In this document: piece after piece, positions 1-6,618 of the stretch
How the letters are laid out: every line of letters starts with the position of its first letter
Position numbering within the stretch: position 1 is the first letter of the stretch
From: Gammaproteobacteria bacterium
GTDB lineage: Bacteria > Pseudomonadota > Gammaproteobacteria > Pseudomonadales > Litorivicinaceae
DNA length: 26,732 bases
Assembly (NCBI GenBank): GCA_002717305.1
Contig: PBDH01000026.1
Location: 1-26,732, forward strand
Direction: 5' to 3'
Notes under the pieces: model-generated
The model's database searches: none
What the model saw: the letters and a program-made list of their open reading frames with translations, nothing else
Told to the model about the DNA's origin: nothing
Made by a program: the position numbers and the translations under genes

Positions 1-459
1 CAGTATGATGGTGTAACACTCGACATCTTGTATCCGCTGTATCACAGCGCAGGGACGACTCTCTTGGGTCAAGGATATTTCGGATATTTATTTGAGACCG
101 CAGTGGCAGATGTTACCCCACGTTATAGTCTGGGTGGATTTACGAGACTGTCGGGTTACAGTCCAAATGAGATTTCTGGTCGGCACGCAGGGCTTCTTTC
201 ATTTATGGGCTACCAGCGACTTAATGAGTATGAAGTCGTTCCGATTGATCAACCTTTGTTTATTGGATTTTCTCTCGAAGCTGGCAACGTCTTCCAGGAT
301 CGCGATGATCTCCGTTGGGATAAGACATTGTCAGGTGGCTCTTTGTTTATCGGCGCAGATACTGCGGTTGGACCTGGATATCTTTCTTTTGGTCGAACCG
401 AAGGAGGGCGTCAGTCTGTGAATTTGTCTTTGGGTCGTCCGTTTGCGGAGAGAGATTAG
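1..459 (+). CDS. Patatin-like phospholipase, C-terminal outer-membrane barrel (5' end missing)
   Basis: The frame is open from the first base, so only the last 152 residues are present. They have the pattern of the Omp85/D15-type beta-barrel that closes patatin phospholipases of the PlpD kind (type Vd secretion): LSGYSPNEISGRHAG, then GFSLEAGNVFQDRDDL, then GGSLFIGADTAVGPGYLSFG and a final LSLGRPF. In family knowledge, the missing N-terminal part would hold a signal peptide, the patatin Ser-Asp lipase domain and a POTRA-like domain; the barrel anchors the protein in the outer membrane. Alternating aromatic and small residues suit beta strands. The frame ends four residues (AERD) beyond the terminal Phe expected of a barrel signal. 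The stop overlaps the next start by one base (TAGTG), suggesting translational coupling. The barrel call is firm; the patatin assignment rests on resemblance of this C-terminus, as the catalytic domain is outside the window. Confidence 0.8.
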   Translation, partial: QYDGVTLDILYPLYHSAGTTLLGQGYFGYLFETAVADVTPRYSLGGFTRLSGYSPNEISGRHAGLLSFMGYQRLNEYEVVPIDQPLFIGFSLEAGNVFQDRDDLRWDKTLSGGSLFIGADTAVGPGYLSFGRTEGGRQSVNLSLGRPFAERD

Positions 460-941
460 TGCGCTTTGAACGACAAATTTATTCAGATAAGGCCCCCACA
501 GCTGTCCTAAGGTTGATCACCGATTTTCGGTACCTCCGATCATGGGATGACTCAGTTGTCTCGGTGGAGTCGCTTGATAAAGTATTTGGTGAAGGCTCGC
601 GATATCGAGTTCGTGTCTTGTTTAGTGGTAATCCTATCGATATGGTTTACACGGTATCGATGTATGAAGCCGGAGTCCGAGCCGTTATATCTGGAGTCGC
701 ACCAAAAGCTAGAGCGACTGACACCATCGAGGTAGAGTCTTCTGGTGAGGGAACAAAAATCAAGTATACGGCTGAGATCGATATGGCTTTTCCATTCAAT
801 TTGCTGGATCCTTTGTTAGCGATTGGATTTAAAAAAACAGTCGACCGTGCTGTGGCAGGTCTACAACGATTTCTTGCCTCCCAGCACAGCCTTTGCGACG
901 AGTCGTTGAAACCAGCAATCGGGCAAAACCCTTCGAAGTAA
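459..941 (+). CDS. SRPBCC-fold (polyketide cyclase/START-like) protein
   Basis: This 160-residue protein starts at a GTG that overlaps the preceding stop by one base. It begins MRFERQIYSDKAPTAVLRLI and continues with a DFRYLRSWDDSV segment, the usual opening of SRPBCC proteins, where a helix-grip domain forms a deep hydrophobic pocket for a lipid or polyketide ligand. Alternating strand patterns (YRVRVLF, DMVYTVSMYEAG, TKIKYTAEIDM) are followed by a long C-terminal helix (GFKKTVDRAVAGLQRFL) that normally lines the pocket. There is no signal peptide, so it is probably cytoplasmic. The ligand is unknown. Coupling to a phospholipase gene suggests, but does not show, a lipid role. The last 81 coding bases overlap the end of a convergent gene on the other strand; the tail after the helix (about 20 residues) looks like unconserved sequence. 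Confidence 0.7.
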   Translation: MRFERQIYSDKAPTAVLRLITDFRYLRSWDDSVVSVESLDKVFGEGSRYRVRVLFSGNPIDMVYTVSMYEAGVRAVISGVAPKARATDTIEVESSGEGTKIKYTAEIDMAFPFNLLDPLLAIGFKKTVDRAVAGLQRFLASQHSLCDESLKPAIGQNPSK

Positions 942-1664
942 TAAAAGTATGCCGCTGTACTTACCTGCGTTGTAGCGCAACCGATTTCGAGAATCGAACA
1001 ATGCCTCGACGATGGTTTTGGCTACCTCATCCGGCGGTGTCGCGGTTGTCCCTGCTCGCATAGAGTGCGCTAGCTGCGACAGGGCTTGGGCGTGGTGGGG
1101 GCTGGCCTCCCCAGACATTCGCATGCCATGCGTAGCGAACCGAGTCTGTGTGAACCCCGGTTCTATGATCTTGATTCTAATGTTTGATCCGAGGCATTCG
1201 TACCAAAGTGCCTCATACGATGCTTCTAGTGCATGTTTTGTAGCGTTATAATACCCGAAATACGGAAACGCCATTCTGCCACCAATGGATGTGTTGATCA
1301 TCAGAATACCTCGGCCCTGCTCTCTGAAATGCGCCATAGCTTTCTGTGTAATCTTCATGGTGGCAAAATAATTGGCCTCGAATTGCGTCCGAATTGCTGG
1401 CTCAGATGCTGATTCGATTGGCGCGGTCAAACCAAAACCCGCGTTGTTAAACACGACATCAACCCTGTGATCCCACAGCGATGACATACAGAACGCCTCA
1501 ACACTCTTTTTTGTATCCAAATCGAGGGGGTACCATTCAACGTTAGTTATTTCTTCTTGTTTGCTCCGAGACGTGGCGATTACCAGATGACCAGCCCGCG
1601 CAAGCCGGTTGACAGTAGCTCGACCGATACCACTGCTTCCCCCAGTTACAAGGACGCGAGCCAT
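861..1664 (-). CDS. Short-chain dehydrogenase/reductase (classical SDR)
   Basis: This 267-residue classical SDR has the nucleotide-binding TGGSSGIG motif at residues 7-14, NNAG at 73-76, the catalytic serine in MINTS (S126) and the YxxxK pair as Y139-NAT-K143, followed by the PG turn at 169-170. The arginine in the ATSRS segment after the second strand suggests a preference for NADP(H). The family oxidises or reduces alcohol and ketone groups; the substrate cannot be read from the sequence, though the overall look is that of the retinol-dehydrogenase-like or fatty-acyl SDRs. It is the last gene of the minus-strand ispB-msrA-SDR operon, its ATG overlapping the msrA stop by one base (TAATG). 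Its 3' end lies inside the convergent SRPBCC gene, so both transcripts would be complementary there. Confidence 0.85.
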   Translation of the reverse strand: MARVLVTGGSSGIGRATVNRLARAGHLVIATSRSKQEEITNVEWYPLDLDTKKSVEAFCMSSLWDHRVDVVFNNAGFGLTAPIESASEPAIRTQFEANYFATMKITQKAMAHFREQGRGILMINTSIGGRMAFPYFGYYNATKHALEASYEALWYECLGSNIRIKIIEPGFTQTRFATHGMRMSGEASPHHAQALSQLAHSMRAGTTATPPDEVAKTIVEALFDSRNRLRYNAGKYSGILLLLRRVLPDCWFQRLVAKAVLGGKKSL

Positions 1665-2137
1665 TATTCGATCCCGCAGTATCCGAGACCGCGCCTATCT
1701 AAATAGTCCTGATGATAATCTTCGGCTCGCCAGAATTTATCAGCGTGTTCAATGCTGGTTGCGATAGGCTGACCGTAGTGGCCTGATTTGCTCAATTGAT
1801 TGATTTTTTCTTGGGCCCTTAACCACTGCTCATCTGTTTGAGGGAAGATTGCAGTCCGATACTGGGTGCCGATATCGGGTCCTTGTCGGTTGATCTGGGT
1901 GGGGTCATGCCACTCAAAAAAGCACGACAGAAGTTCCTCGAAATCGACTACCTTAGGATCGTACTCGACCTCCACAACCTCCGCGTGGCCGGTTTTACCA
2001 GTGCATACCGATTTGTAGTCAGGCGAATCTGTGACACCTCCCATGTAACCAACGGTGGTTTTTTCTACGCCACCTAAGCGAGATAAGCGTTGTTGGATAC
2101 CCCAGAAACACCCCGCTGCGAAGTATGCTTTTTCCAT
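1664..2137 (-). CDS. msrA: Peptide-methionine (S)-S-oxide reductase
   Basis: MsrA repairs oxidised methionine by reducing the S epimer of methionine sulfoxide in proteins and as free amino acid, using thioredoxin. The catalytic cysteine is in the GCFWG motif (C10). Conserved segments follow: the GYMGG block, CTGKTGHAEVVEVEYDP, FFEWHDPTQINRQGPDIGTQYRT and the EDYHQDYL segment near the end; C154 is a candidate resolving cysteine. The length of 157 residues is that of the compact form. A longer frame opens at a TTG four codons upstream, but the ATG at 2137 has a GAGG ribosome-binding site six bases ahead and is preferred. It lies eight bases after ispB and overlaps the SDR start by one base. Cytoplasmic; no msrB is seen nearby. 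Confidence 0.95.
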   Translation of the reverse strand: MEKAYFAAGCFWGIQQRLSRLGGVEKTTVGYMGGVTDSPDYKSVCTGKTGHAEVVEVEYDPKVVDFEELLSCFFEWHDPTQINRQGPDIGTQYRTAIFPQTDEQWLRAQEKINQLSKSGHYGQPIATSIEHADKFWRAEDYHQDYLDRRGLGYCGIE

Positions 2138-2143
2138 TTTTAA

Positions 2144-2147
2144 CCTC
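2144..2147 (-). promoter_or_regulatory. Ribosome-binding site deciding the msrA start
   Basis: On the minus strand a GAGG core sits six bases before the ATG at 2137. The alternative TTG at 2149 lies within and before this site, so it cannot use it. The site overlaps the ispB stop codon, implying coupled translation. Confidence 0.7.
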
Positions 2148-3117
2148 AAGTAGCTCGGCTGACTGATAAATCCGCAAGTCCCATGAGCCCTTCCCGAAAC
2201 ACTGAATCCGGTAATGTCTCCAGCGCGTTCTTTGCTCGGCTAACAGCGGCTAATGCTCTTTCTTTTGTATAACTAAGTCCGCTGGTCCTATTCACAATTT
2301 CGGAAATCTCATAAAAACAATCTCGGTCGCCAGATATGATGGCTTTGGTGATCATTGCCTCTTCGGCTGCAGTTGATTCAGTAAGTGCTCTAATTATGGG
2401 TAGGGTACACTTTCCATCAGCAAGATCGTCCCCAAGATTTTTTCCGAGGCTATTGGTGTCGCCGGCATAATCGAGATAATCATCGATTAACTGAAACGCA
2501 AAGCCGAGTTGGAGCCCATATATTTTTAAAGCCTCTATAACTTCATCAGACTGATCGGTGATAAGTCCTGCGCAGGCGGCGGCGGCCTCAAACAACACCG
2601 CCGTTTTCCGCGTGATAACTTGGTCATATTCGCTCTCAGAGATATCAGCACGGTATTGATTTTTAAGTTGCCAAACCTCGCCCTCGGAGATTTGATTAGT
2701 CGTATCCGCAAGCACTTTAAGGATGTCAAGCCGCCCTACTGACACCATCATTTGGAAAGCCCTCGAGTAAACGAAGTCGCCTACTAAAACACTCGCAGCG
2801 TTTCCAAACGCAGCGTTAGCGCTGGGTTGCCCACGTCGTGCTTCGGATTTATCGACCACATCGTCGTGGAGGAGTGTCGCTGTATGAAGACACTCGATCG
2901 AACCAGCCAAAGGAATATGATGCATGGAATTCGTCCTTAAGGCCCTTGCCGCCATCAGGGTGACAAGTGGCCGGACACGCTTACCACCGGACTGGATAAG
3001 GTACTGGCTTACTTTCTCAATCAGATCGATTTCAGATCCGAGCTGAGAGATCAGTAGCTCATTTAATGCATCAAAATCAGGTCGTATGAGGTCAATTAGT
3101 TGGTCCGCTGTCGGCAT
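2146..3117 (-). CDS. ispB: Polyprenyl (octaprenyl-type) diphosphate synthase
   Basis: IspB extends farnesyl diphosphate with isopentenyl diphosphate to make the long prenyl side chain of ubiquinone and menaquinone. The sequence shows the substrate-binding GGKRVRP (44-50), the first aspartate-rich motif DDVVD (85-89) with HTATLLH before it, GNAASVLVGDF, and the second motif DDYLD (212-216) followed by GKNLGDDLADGKCTLP. From the ATG at 3117 it is 323 residues, the same length as the E. coli enzyme. A TTG at 3135 gives six more residues and has an AGGG a few bases upstream, so it remains possible. Chain length cannot be proved from sequence. It is divergent from rplU, the arrangement common in gammaproteobacteria, and is first in an operon with msrA and the SDR. 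Confidence 0.95.
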   Translation of the reverse strand: MPTADQLIDLIRPDFDALNELLISQLGSEIDLIEKVSQYLIQSGGKRVRPLVTLMAARALRTNSMHHIPLAGSIECLHTATLLHDDVVDKSEARRGQPSANAAFGNAASVLVGDFVYSRAFQMMVSVGRLDILKVLADTTNQISEGEVWQLKNQYRADISESEYDQVITRKTAVLFEAAAACAGLITDQSDEVIEALKIYGLQLGFAFQLIDDYLDYAGDTNSLGKNLGDDLADGKCTLPIIRALTESTAAEEAMITKAIISGDRDCFYEISEIVNRTSGLSYTKERALAAVSRAKNALETLPDSVFREGLMGLADLSVSRAT

Positions 3118-3185
3118 GCACTTGTCCGGTATCAATCAAGCCCTAGTTTAACGATTATTCGGCAGAGAAAAAGCGAAATTAAGTC

Positions 3186-3214
3186 TTGTCTTCTGCTCGC
3201 TTAATCCCTATCAT
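3186..3214 (+). promoter_or_regulatory. Putative sigma-70 promoter for rplU-rpmA
   Basis: TTGTCT (4 of 6 to the -35 consensus) is followed after 17 bases by TATCAT (5 of 6 to the -10 consensus). It lies in the divergent gap between ispB and rplU, about 55 bases before the rplU ATG, leaving room for a short leader. It is the best-looking promoter on the plus strand here. Confidence 0.55.
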
Positions 3215-3268
3215 TACGCGCCTTCGAGATGGCGTTGTCCCAAGAATATTTGTAACGGAGTCAGAAAT

Positions 3269-3580
3269 ATGTACGCGGTCATTGAAACAGGTGGTAAGCA
3301 GCATCGCGTGATAGAGGGCGAGTTGATCAGGGTTGAGAAAATTGAGGCCGAAACTGGTTCGACCATCGATTTTGATCGCGTGTTAATGGTCGGAGAAGGT
3401 GAAACTATCAAAGTGGGCACACCAGTTGTTAGCGGTGCAAAAGTCTCCGCAGAGGTGGTTCAACATGGCCGCGGCGATAAAGTCACGATATTGAAGTTCA
3501 AACGGCGCAAGCACCACATGAAACGCCAAGGCCACCGTCAGTGGTTCACTGAAATAAAAATTACGGCAATTACCAGTTAA
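3269..3580 (+). CDS. rplU: 50S ribosomal protein L21
   Basis: This 103-residue protein is full length for bacterial L21, which binds 23S rRNA on the solvent side of the large subunit. It opens MYAVIETGGKQHRV and carries EGELIRVEKI, VLMVGEG, GTPVVSGAKVSAEVVQHGRGDKV and the basic FKRRKHHMKRQGHRQWFTEIKI tail that contacts rRNA. A GGAG ribosome-binding site stands eight bases before the ATG. It is the first gene of the rplU-rpmA pair, with 14 bases to rpmA, and is preceded by a plausible promoter. Confidence 0.98.
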   Translation: MYAVIETGGKQHRVIEGELIRVEKIEAETGSTIDFDRVLMVGEGETIKVGTPVVSGAKVSAEVVQHGRGDKVTILKFKRRKHHMKRQGHRQWFTEIKITAITS

Positions 3581-3594
3581 GGCAGGAAACGAAA

Positions 3595-3855
3595 ATGGCT
3601 CACAAAAAAGCCGGGGGCAGTACCCGTAACGGTCGCGATTCTGAAAGTAAAAGGCTCGGTGTGAAAAAGTTTGGGGGAGAGAAAGTGCTGGCTGGTAATA
3701 TCTTAGTCCGGCAGCGTGGGACACAGTTCCACCCAGGCGTCAATGTTGGATGCGGCACAGACTATACCCTTTTCGCGAAAGCTGAAGGCGAGGTAAAGTT
3801 TGAGGTAAAGGGGCCGAAAAAGCGGCGGTTTGTGAGTGTTGTAACTCCTGCCTGA
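3595..3855 (+). CDS. rpmA: 50S ribosomal protein L27
   Basis: This 86-residue L27 begins MAHKKAGGSTRNGRDS, the flexible N-terminal arm that reaches the peptidyl-transferase centre. It continues RLGVKKFGGEKVLAGNILVRQRGTQFHPG, the highly conserved body, and ends with the basic KGPKKRRFVSV segment. There is no N-terminal extension of the kind cleaved in some Firmicutes, so the mature arm is encoded directly. It follows rplU at 14 bases and is followed 15 bases later by a strong palindrome that probably ends most transcripts. Confidence 0.98.
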   Translation: MAHKKAGGSTRNGRDSESKRLGVKKFGGEKVLAGNILVRQRGTQFHPGVNVGCGTDYTLFAKAEGEVKFEVKGPKKRRFVSVVTPA

Positions 3856-3870
3856 GAAGAGTATTTACTG

Positions 3871-3904
3871 ACGCAAAAGCCCCGCTCGAGCGGGGCTTTT
3901 GCGT
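3871..3904 (+). terminator. Perfect 34-base palindrome, terminator or attenuator between rpmA and obgE
   Basis: The 34 bases read the same on both strands, giving a hairpin with a GC-rich core (GCCCCGCTCGAGCGGGGC) flanked by an A run on the left and a T run on the right. This is the form of a bidirectional intrinsic terminator. It ends only 12 bases before the obgE ATG, so obgE has no room for its own promoter downstream and depends on readthrough or on a promoter upstream of the hairpin. Confidence 0.8.
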
Positions 3905-3916
3905 TCTGGACGACCA

Positions 3917-5113
3917 ATGAAATTCGTAGACGAAGCATTAATTATAGTGGAGGCCGGAAATGGGGGCGCAGGATGCTTGAGCTTCCGTCGTGAGAAATAT
4001 ATTCCCAGAGGTGGTCCAGATGGAGGCGACGGTGGGGATGGTGGCTCTGTGATTTTACTCGCAGATGAAAATCTGAACACACTCATCGATTATCGCTACC
4101 AGCCGCGTTACCGAGCAGAAAATGGTAGCCCTGGAGCTGGTCGTAATAAGACCGGCTCGGGTGGAAATGACTTGGTGCTGAAGGTGCCTGTCGGAACAAC
4201 TGTTTACGACGATGAGACTAACAACTTAATTGGTGAGGTGGTTCGTAACAGGGATGCCATGGTTATCGCAATTGGTGGCCGAGGTGGGTTAGGAAATACT
4301 CGGTTTAAGTCATCCACTAATCGGGCACCCAGGCGAACCACGCCCGGGTCCTTTGGGGAATCTTTTAAATTAAGACTCGAGTTACGTTTGCTGGCGGATG
4401 TTGGTATGGTCGGATTTCCCAACGCGGGTAAATCAACGTTGATCAGTCAGCTGTCGGCTGCAAAGCCCAAGATCGCTGACTATCCCTTCACAACACTGGC
4501 TCCTCAGTTAGGAGTAGTATCGCTAGCGCCCTATCGAAATTTTGTGGTTACTGACATACCAGGTTTGATTCCCGGCGCGGCAAGGGGCGCGGGGTTAGGT
4601 ACACGGTTTTTGAAACACCTGACCCGAACCCGCATATTGCTTCACTTGGTCGATGTAGCGCCTATCGACGACGGGGATCCGGTTGATATTGTTGAGACTA
4701 TAGCTGACGAACTCGAGCAATTTAGTCCAGCTTTGGCAGCTCGTGAGCGTTGGTTGGTCCTCAATAAAGTAGACTTAGTTGATTCGGGTCACAGAAAGAC
4801 GTTGATTGAGTCTCTGAAAGCAAAGTTCAATTGGCCGTTCCCGGTGCATGTAATTTCTGGTGTGACTGGTGAAGGCTGTGAGTTACTAGCCTACAATCTG
4901 ATGACGCGGCTTGAGGTGCTGTCGTCTCAGCGATGCGAGGACTCTGATGCCGAGTCTGCCGAGCGTGTGTGGCTCGATCGAATGGCGGAAGAGGCCCATG
5001 AGCGAATCGCTGAGCTTCGTGAAGAGCGTCGAGTACAACATAAAGGTAACCACCTCGGGGATGGAGATGATGACGATGATCATACGATGGAGGTCATTGT
5101 AGTTCGTGACTAA
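3917..5113 (+). CDS. obgE: Obg-family GTPase (50S assembly / stress GTPase)
   Basis: ObgE is an essential GTPase that acts late in 50S subunit maturation and links growth to ppGpp and chromosome segregation. The glycine-rich Obg fold spans about residues 1-159 (GNGGAGCLSFRREKYIPRGG, then GGDGGDGGS). The G domain shows G1 GFPNAGKST (166-173), the switch segment YPFTT, G3 DIPG (213-216) and G4 NKVD (283-286). The C-terminal tail is acidic (GDGDDDDDHTMEVIVVRD), as in gammaproteobacterial ObgE. A longer frame opens at a TTG inside the palindrome, but the ATG at 3917 matches the family start MKFVDEA and gives 398 residues. Its end overlaps proB by 8 bases. Confidence 0.97.
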   Translation: MKFVDEALIIVEAGNGGAGCLSFRREKYIPRGGPDGGDGGDGGSVILLADENLNTLIDYRYQPRYRAENGSPGAGRNKTGSGGNDLVLKVPVGTTVYDDETNNLIGEVVRNRDAMVIAIGGRGGLGNTRFKSSTNRAPRRTTPGSFGESFKLRLELRLLADVGMVGFPNAGKSTLISQLSAAKPKIADYPFTTLAPQLGVVSLAPYRNFVVTDIPGLIPGAARGAGLGTRFLKHLTRTRILLHLVDVAPIDDGDPVDIVETIADELEQFSPALAARERWLVLNKVDLVDSGHRKTLIESLKAKFNWPFPVHVISGVTGEGCELLAYNLMTRLEVLSSQRCEDSDAESAERVWLDRMAEEAHERIAELREERRVQHKGNHLGDGDDDDDHTMEVIVVRD

Positions 5114-6230
5114 GCGCACCAAACTCAAGACTGGTAAGCGATGGGTTGTGAAAGTCGGCAGTGCATTGCTGAGTAATGACGGTCAGGGTCTTGACTTCGA
5201 CAGAATGCAGACCTGGGTCGAGCAGATGTCCGTATTGATGGCAGACGGGGTCGAGCTCTGTCTGGTCTCTTCTGGGGCAATTGCTGTCGGTCTGAAAACC
5301 CTAAAAATCGATAAACGGCCGCACGATCTACCTTTACTGCAAGCTGCTGCGGCCATTGGCCAGATGGGCCTTGTTCAGGCCTGGCAGAGCTGTTTTTCTC
5401 AGTGTGGGCACGACACTGCTCAGGTATTATTTACACATGAAGATCTTGCCGATCGAAAGCGCTACCTAAATGCGCGCGATACATTGAAAAAATTAAACGA
5501 ATTTGGTGTTATTCCAGTCGTAAACGAAAATGACACGGTCGCGACCGATGAGATTCGATTTGGTGATAACGATTCTCTAGGGGCACTTGCCACGAATCTC
5601 CTGGAAGCTGATGTCTTAGTAATTTTGACTGATCAAGATGGTTTTTTTGACAAGGATCCGCGCTCCCACGCAGACGCTGCGCTAATCCCCGAGGCGCGTT
5701 CGCTAGATGATAGGCTTCTTGGAATGGCTGGAAAAAAAGGCGGTACGCTCGGCAGGGGAGGAATGTATACAAAAATAGTTGCAGCTCAGCAGGCCGCAAG
5801 ATCAGGAGCGATGACTGTGATCGCTAATGGTCGCGTTGATCAAGTATTAGAAAAGTTGCGGATGGGAGAAGAGATTGGTTCGTTATTCTATCCTGACCTA
5901 AAGCCCCAGGCCGCGCGGAAACGCTGGCTGGCATCCCATAAACAAATACGGGGTACATTGATTGTGGATGCCGGCGCGGCTAACGCATTAAAAACAAAGG
6001 GCCGGAGTCTGCTGCCGGTTGGGGTGACTGGCTTGCGAGGAAGTTTCGATCGTGGCGATATCGTCGCGATCGAGACCGAAGATGGCGAACGCATCGCTAC
6101 GGGTTTGATTAATTATGGATCAGATCTAGCCCACCAGATGTTTGGAAAAACGACCGTACAGCTCTCGGATCGGCAGATGTTGCTAGAAGGGGCCGCACTG
6201 GTGCATCGTGATAATTTGGCGCTGGTTTGA
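5106..6230 (+). CDS. proB: Glutamate 5-kinase
   Basis: ProB phosphorylates glutamate with ATP in the first step of proline synthesis and is the feedback-controlled enzyme. The N-terminal amino-acid-kinase domain shows WVVKVGSALL, LVSSGAIAVGL, the Q-rich AAAAIGQMGLVQ segment, VNENDTVATDEIRFGDNDSLGALAT and the GTLGRGGMYTKIVAAQQA block. The C-terminal PUA domain begins around residue 275 (GTLIVDAGAANAL ... GVTGLRGSFDRGDIVAI) and makes this the long, two-domain form of 374 residues. It starts at a GTG eight bases inside the end of obgE, indicating coupling. proA is not in the window. The gene converges on rpsT, with 18 bases between the stops. Confidence 0.97.
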   Translation: MTKRTKLKTGKRWVVKVGSALLSNDGQGLDFDRMQTWVEQMSVLMADGVELCLVSSGAIAVGLKTLKIDKRPHDLPLLQAAAAIGQMGLVQAWQSCFSQCGHDTAQVLFTHEDLADRKRYLNARDTLKKLNEFGVIPVVNENDTVATDEIRFGDNDSLGALATNLLEADVLVILTDQDGFFDKDPRSHADAALIPEARSLDDRLLGMAGKKGGTLGRGGMYTKIVAAQQAARSGAMTVIANGRVDQVLEKLRMGEEIGSLFYPDLKPQAARKRWLASHKQIRGTLIVDAGAANALKTKGRSLLPVGVTGLRGSFDRGDIVAIETEDGERIATGLINYGSDLAHQMFGKTTVQLSDRQMLLEGAALVHRDNLALV

Positions 6231-6248
6231 TCTGCCCGCCGTTGCCAA

Positions 6249-6515
6249 TTATGACGCCATGGCTTTGATTTTGGCGTTAAGACGGCTCTTGGTCCGTGCG
6301 CATTTATTTTTCTTGTAAATTCCTTTCGTGACCATGCTATCAAGCATCGGTACTGCCTCACGAAGCGCCTCTGTCGCGGCCTTTTGGTCGCTGGTTGCAA
6401 TAACCGCTAAGGTTTTTTTTACGTACGTGCGAGCCCGTGACCTCAGGCTAGCGTTATGATTGCGACGGACATCCGCCTGCTTTGCGCGCTTCCGCGCTTG
6501 GGGACTATTTGCCAC
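6249..6515 (-). CDS. rpsT: 30S ribosomal protein S20
   Basis: This 88-residue basic protein begins MANSPQARKRAKQADVRRNHNASLRS and ends with KGIYKKNKCARTKSRLNAKIKAMAS, both characteristic of S20, a three-helix protein that binds the 5' domain of 16S rRNA. The start is GTG, with AAGGGAG eight bases before it. In E. coli S20 also uses a non-ATG start (UUG), which takes part in autogenous control; the same may hold here, by inference. It is a single gene on the minus strand between proB and murJ and divergent from the latter. Confidence 0.98.
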   Translation of the reverse strand: MANSPQARKRAKQADVRRNHNASLRSRARTYVKKTLAVIATSDQKAATEALREAVPMLDSMVTKGIYKKNKCARTKSRLNAKIKAMAS

Positions 6516-6523
6516 CGGGGTTG

Positions 6524-6530
6524 CTCCCTT
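6524..6530 (-). promoter_or_regulatory. Strong ribosome-binding site of rpsT
   Basis: On the minus strand AAGGGAG lies eight bases before the GTG start. It fixes the non-ATG start; no ATG is available nearby in frame. Confidence 0.7.
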
Positions 6531-6577
6531 ACACTACACTGTGAATCAGTCAACATAACTGAAAAATCGAGGCGCAA

Positions 6578-6606
6578 AACCTACCGAAAATGGGGCCTCA
6601 GGTCAA
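6578..6606 (-). promoter_or_regulatory. Possible promoter for rpsT
   Basis: On the minus strand TTGACC (5 of 6) is followed after 17 bases by TAGGTT (3 of 6). The spacing is ideal but the -10 is poor. It would give a leader of about 55-60 bases. The -35 falls beside the murJ ribosome-binding site, within the 103-base divergent gap. Weak call. Confidence 0.3.
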
Positions 6607-6618
6607 GGAAAGTAAAGC

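Noticed and set aside
3383..3724. A 113-codon minus-strand frame across rplU and rpmA
   Set aside because: It lies opposite two ribosomal protein genes and has no recognisable motif.
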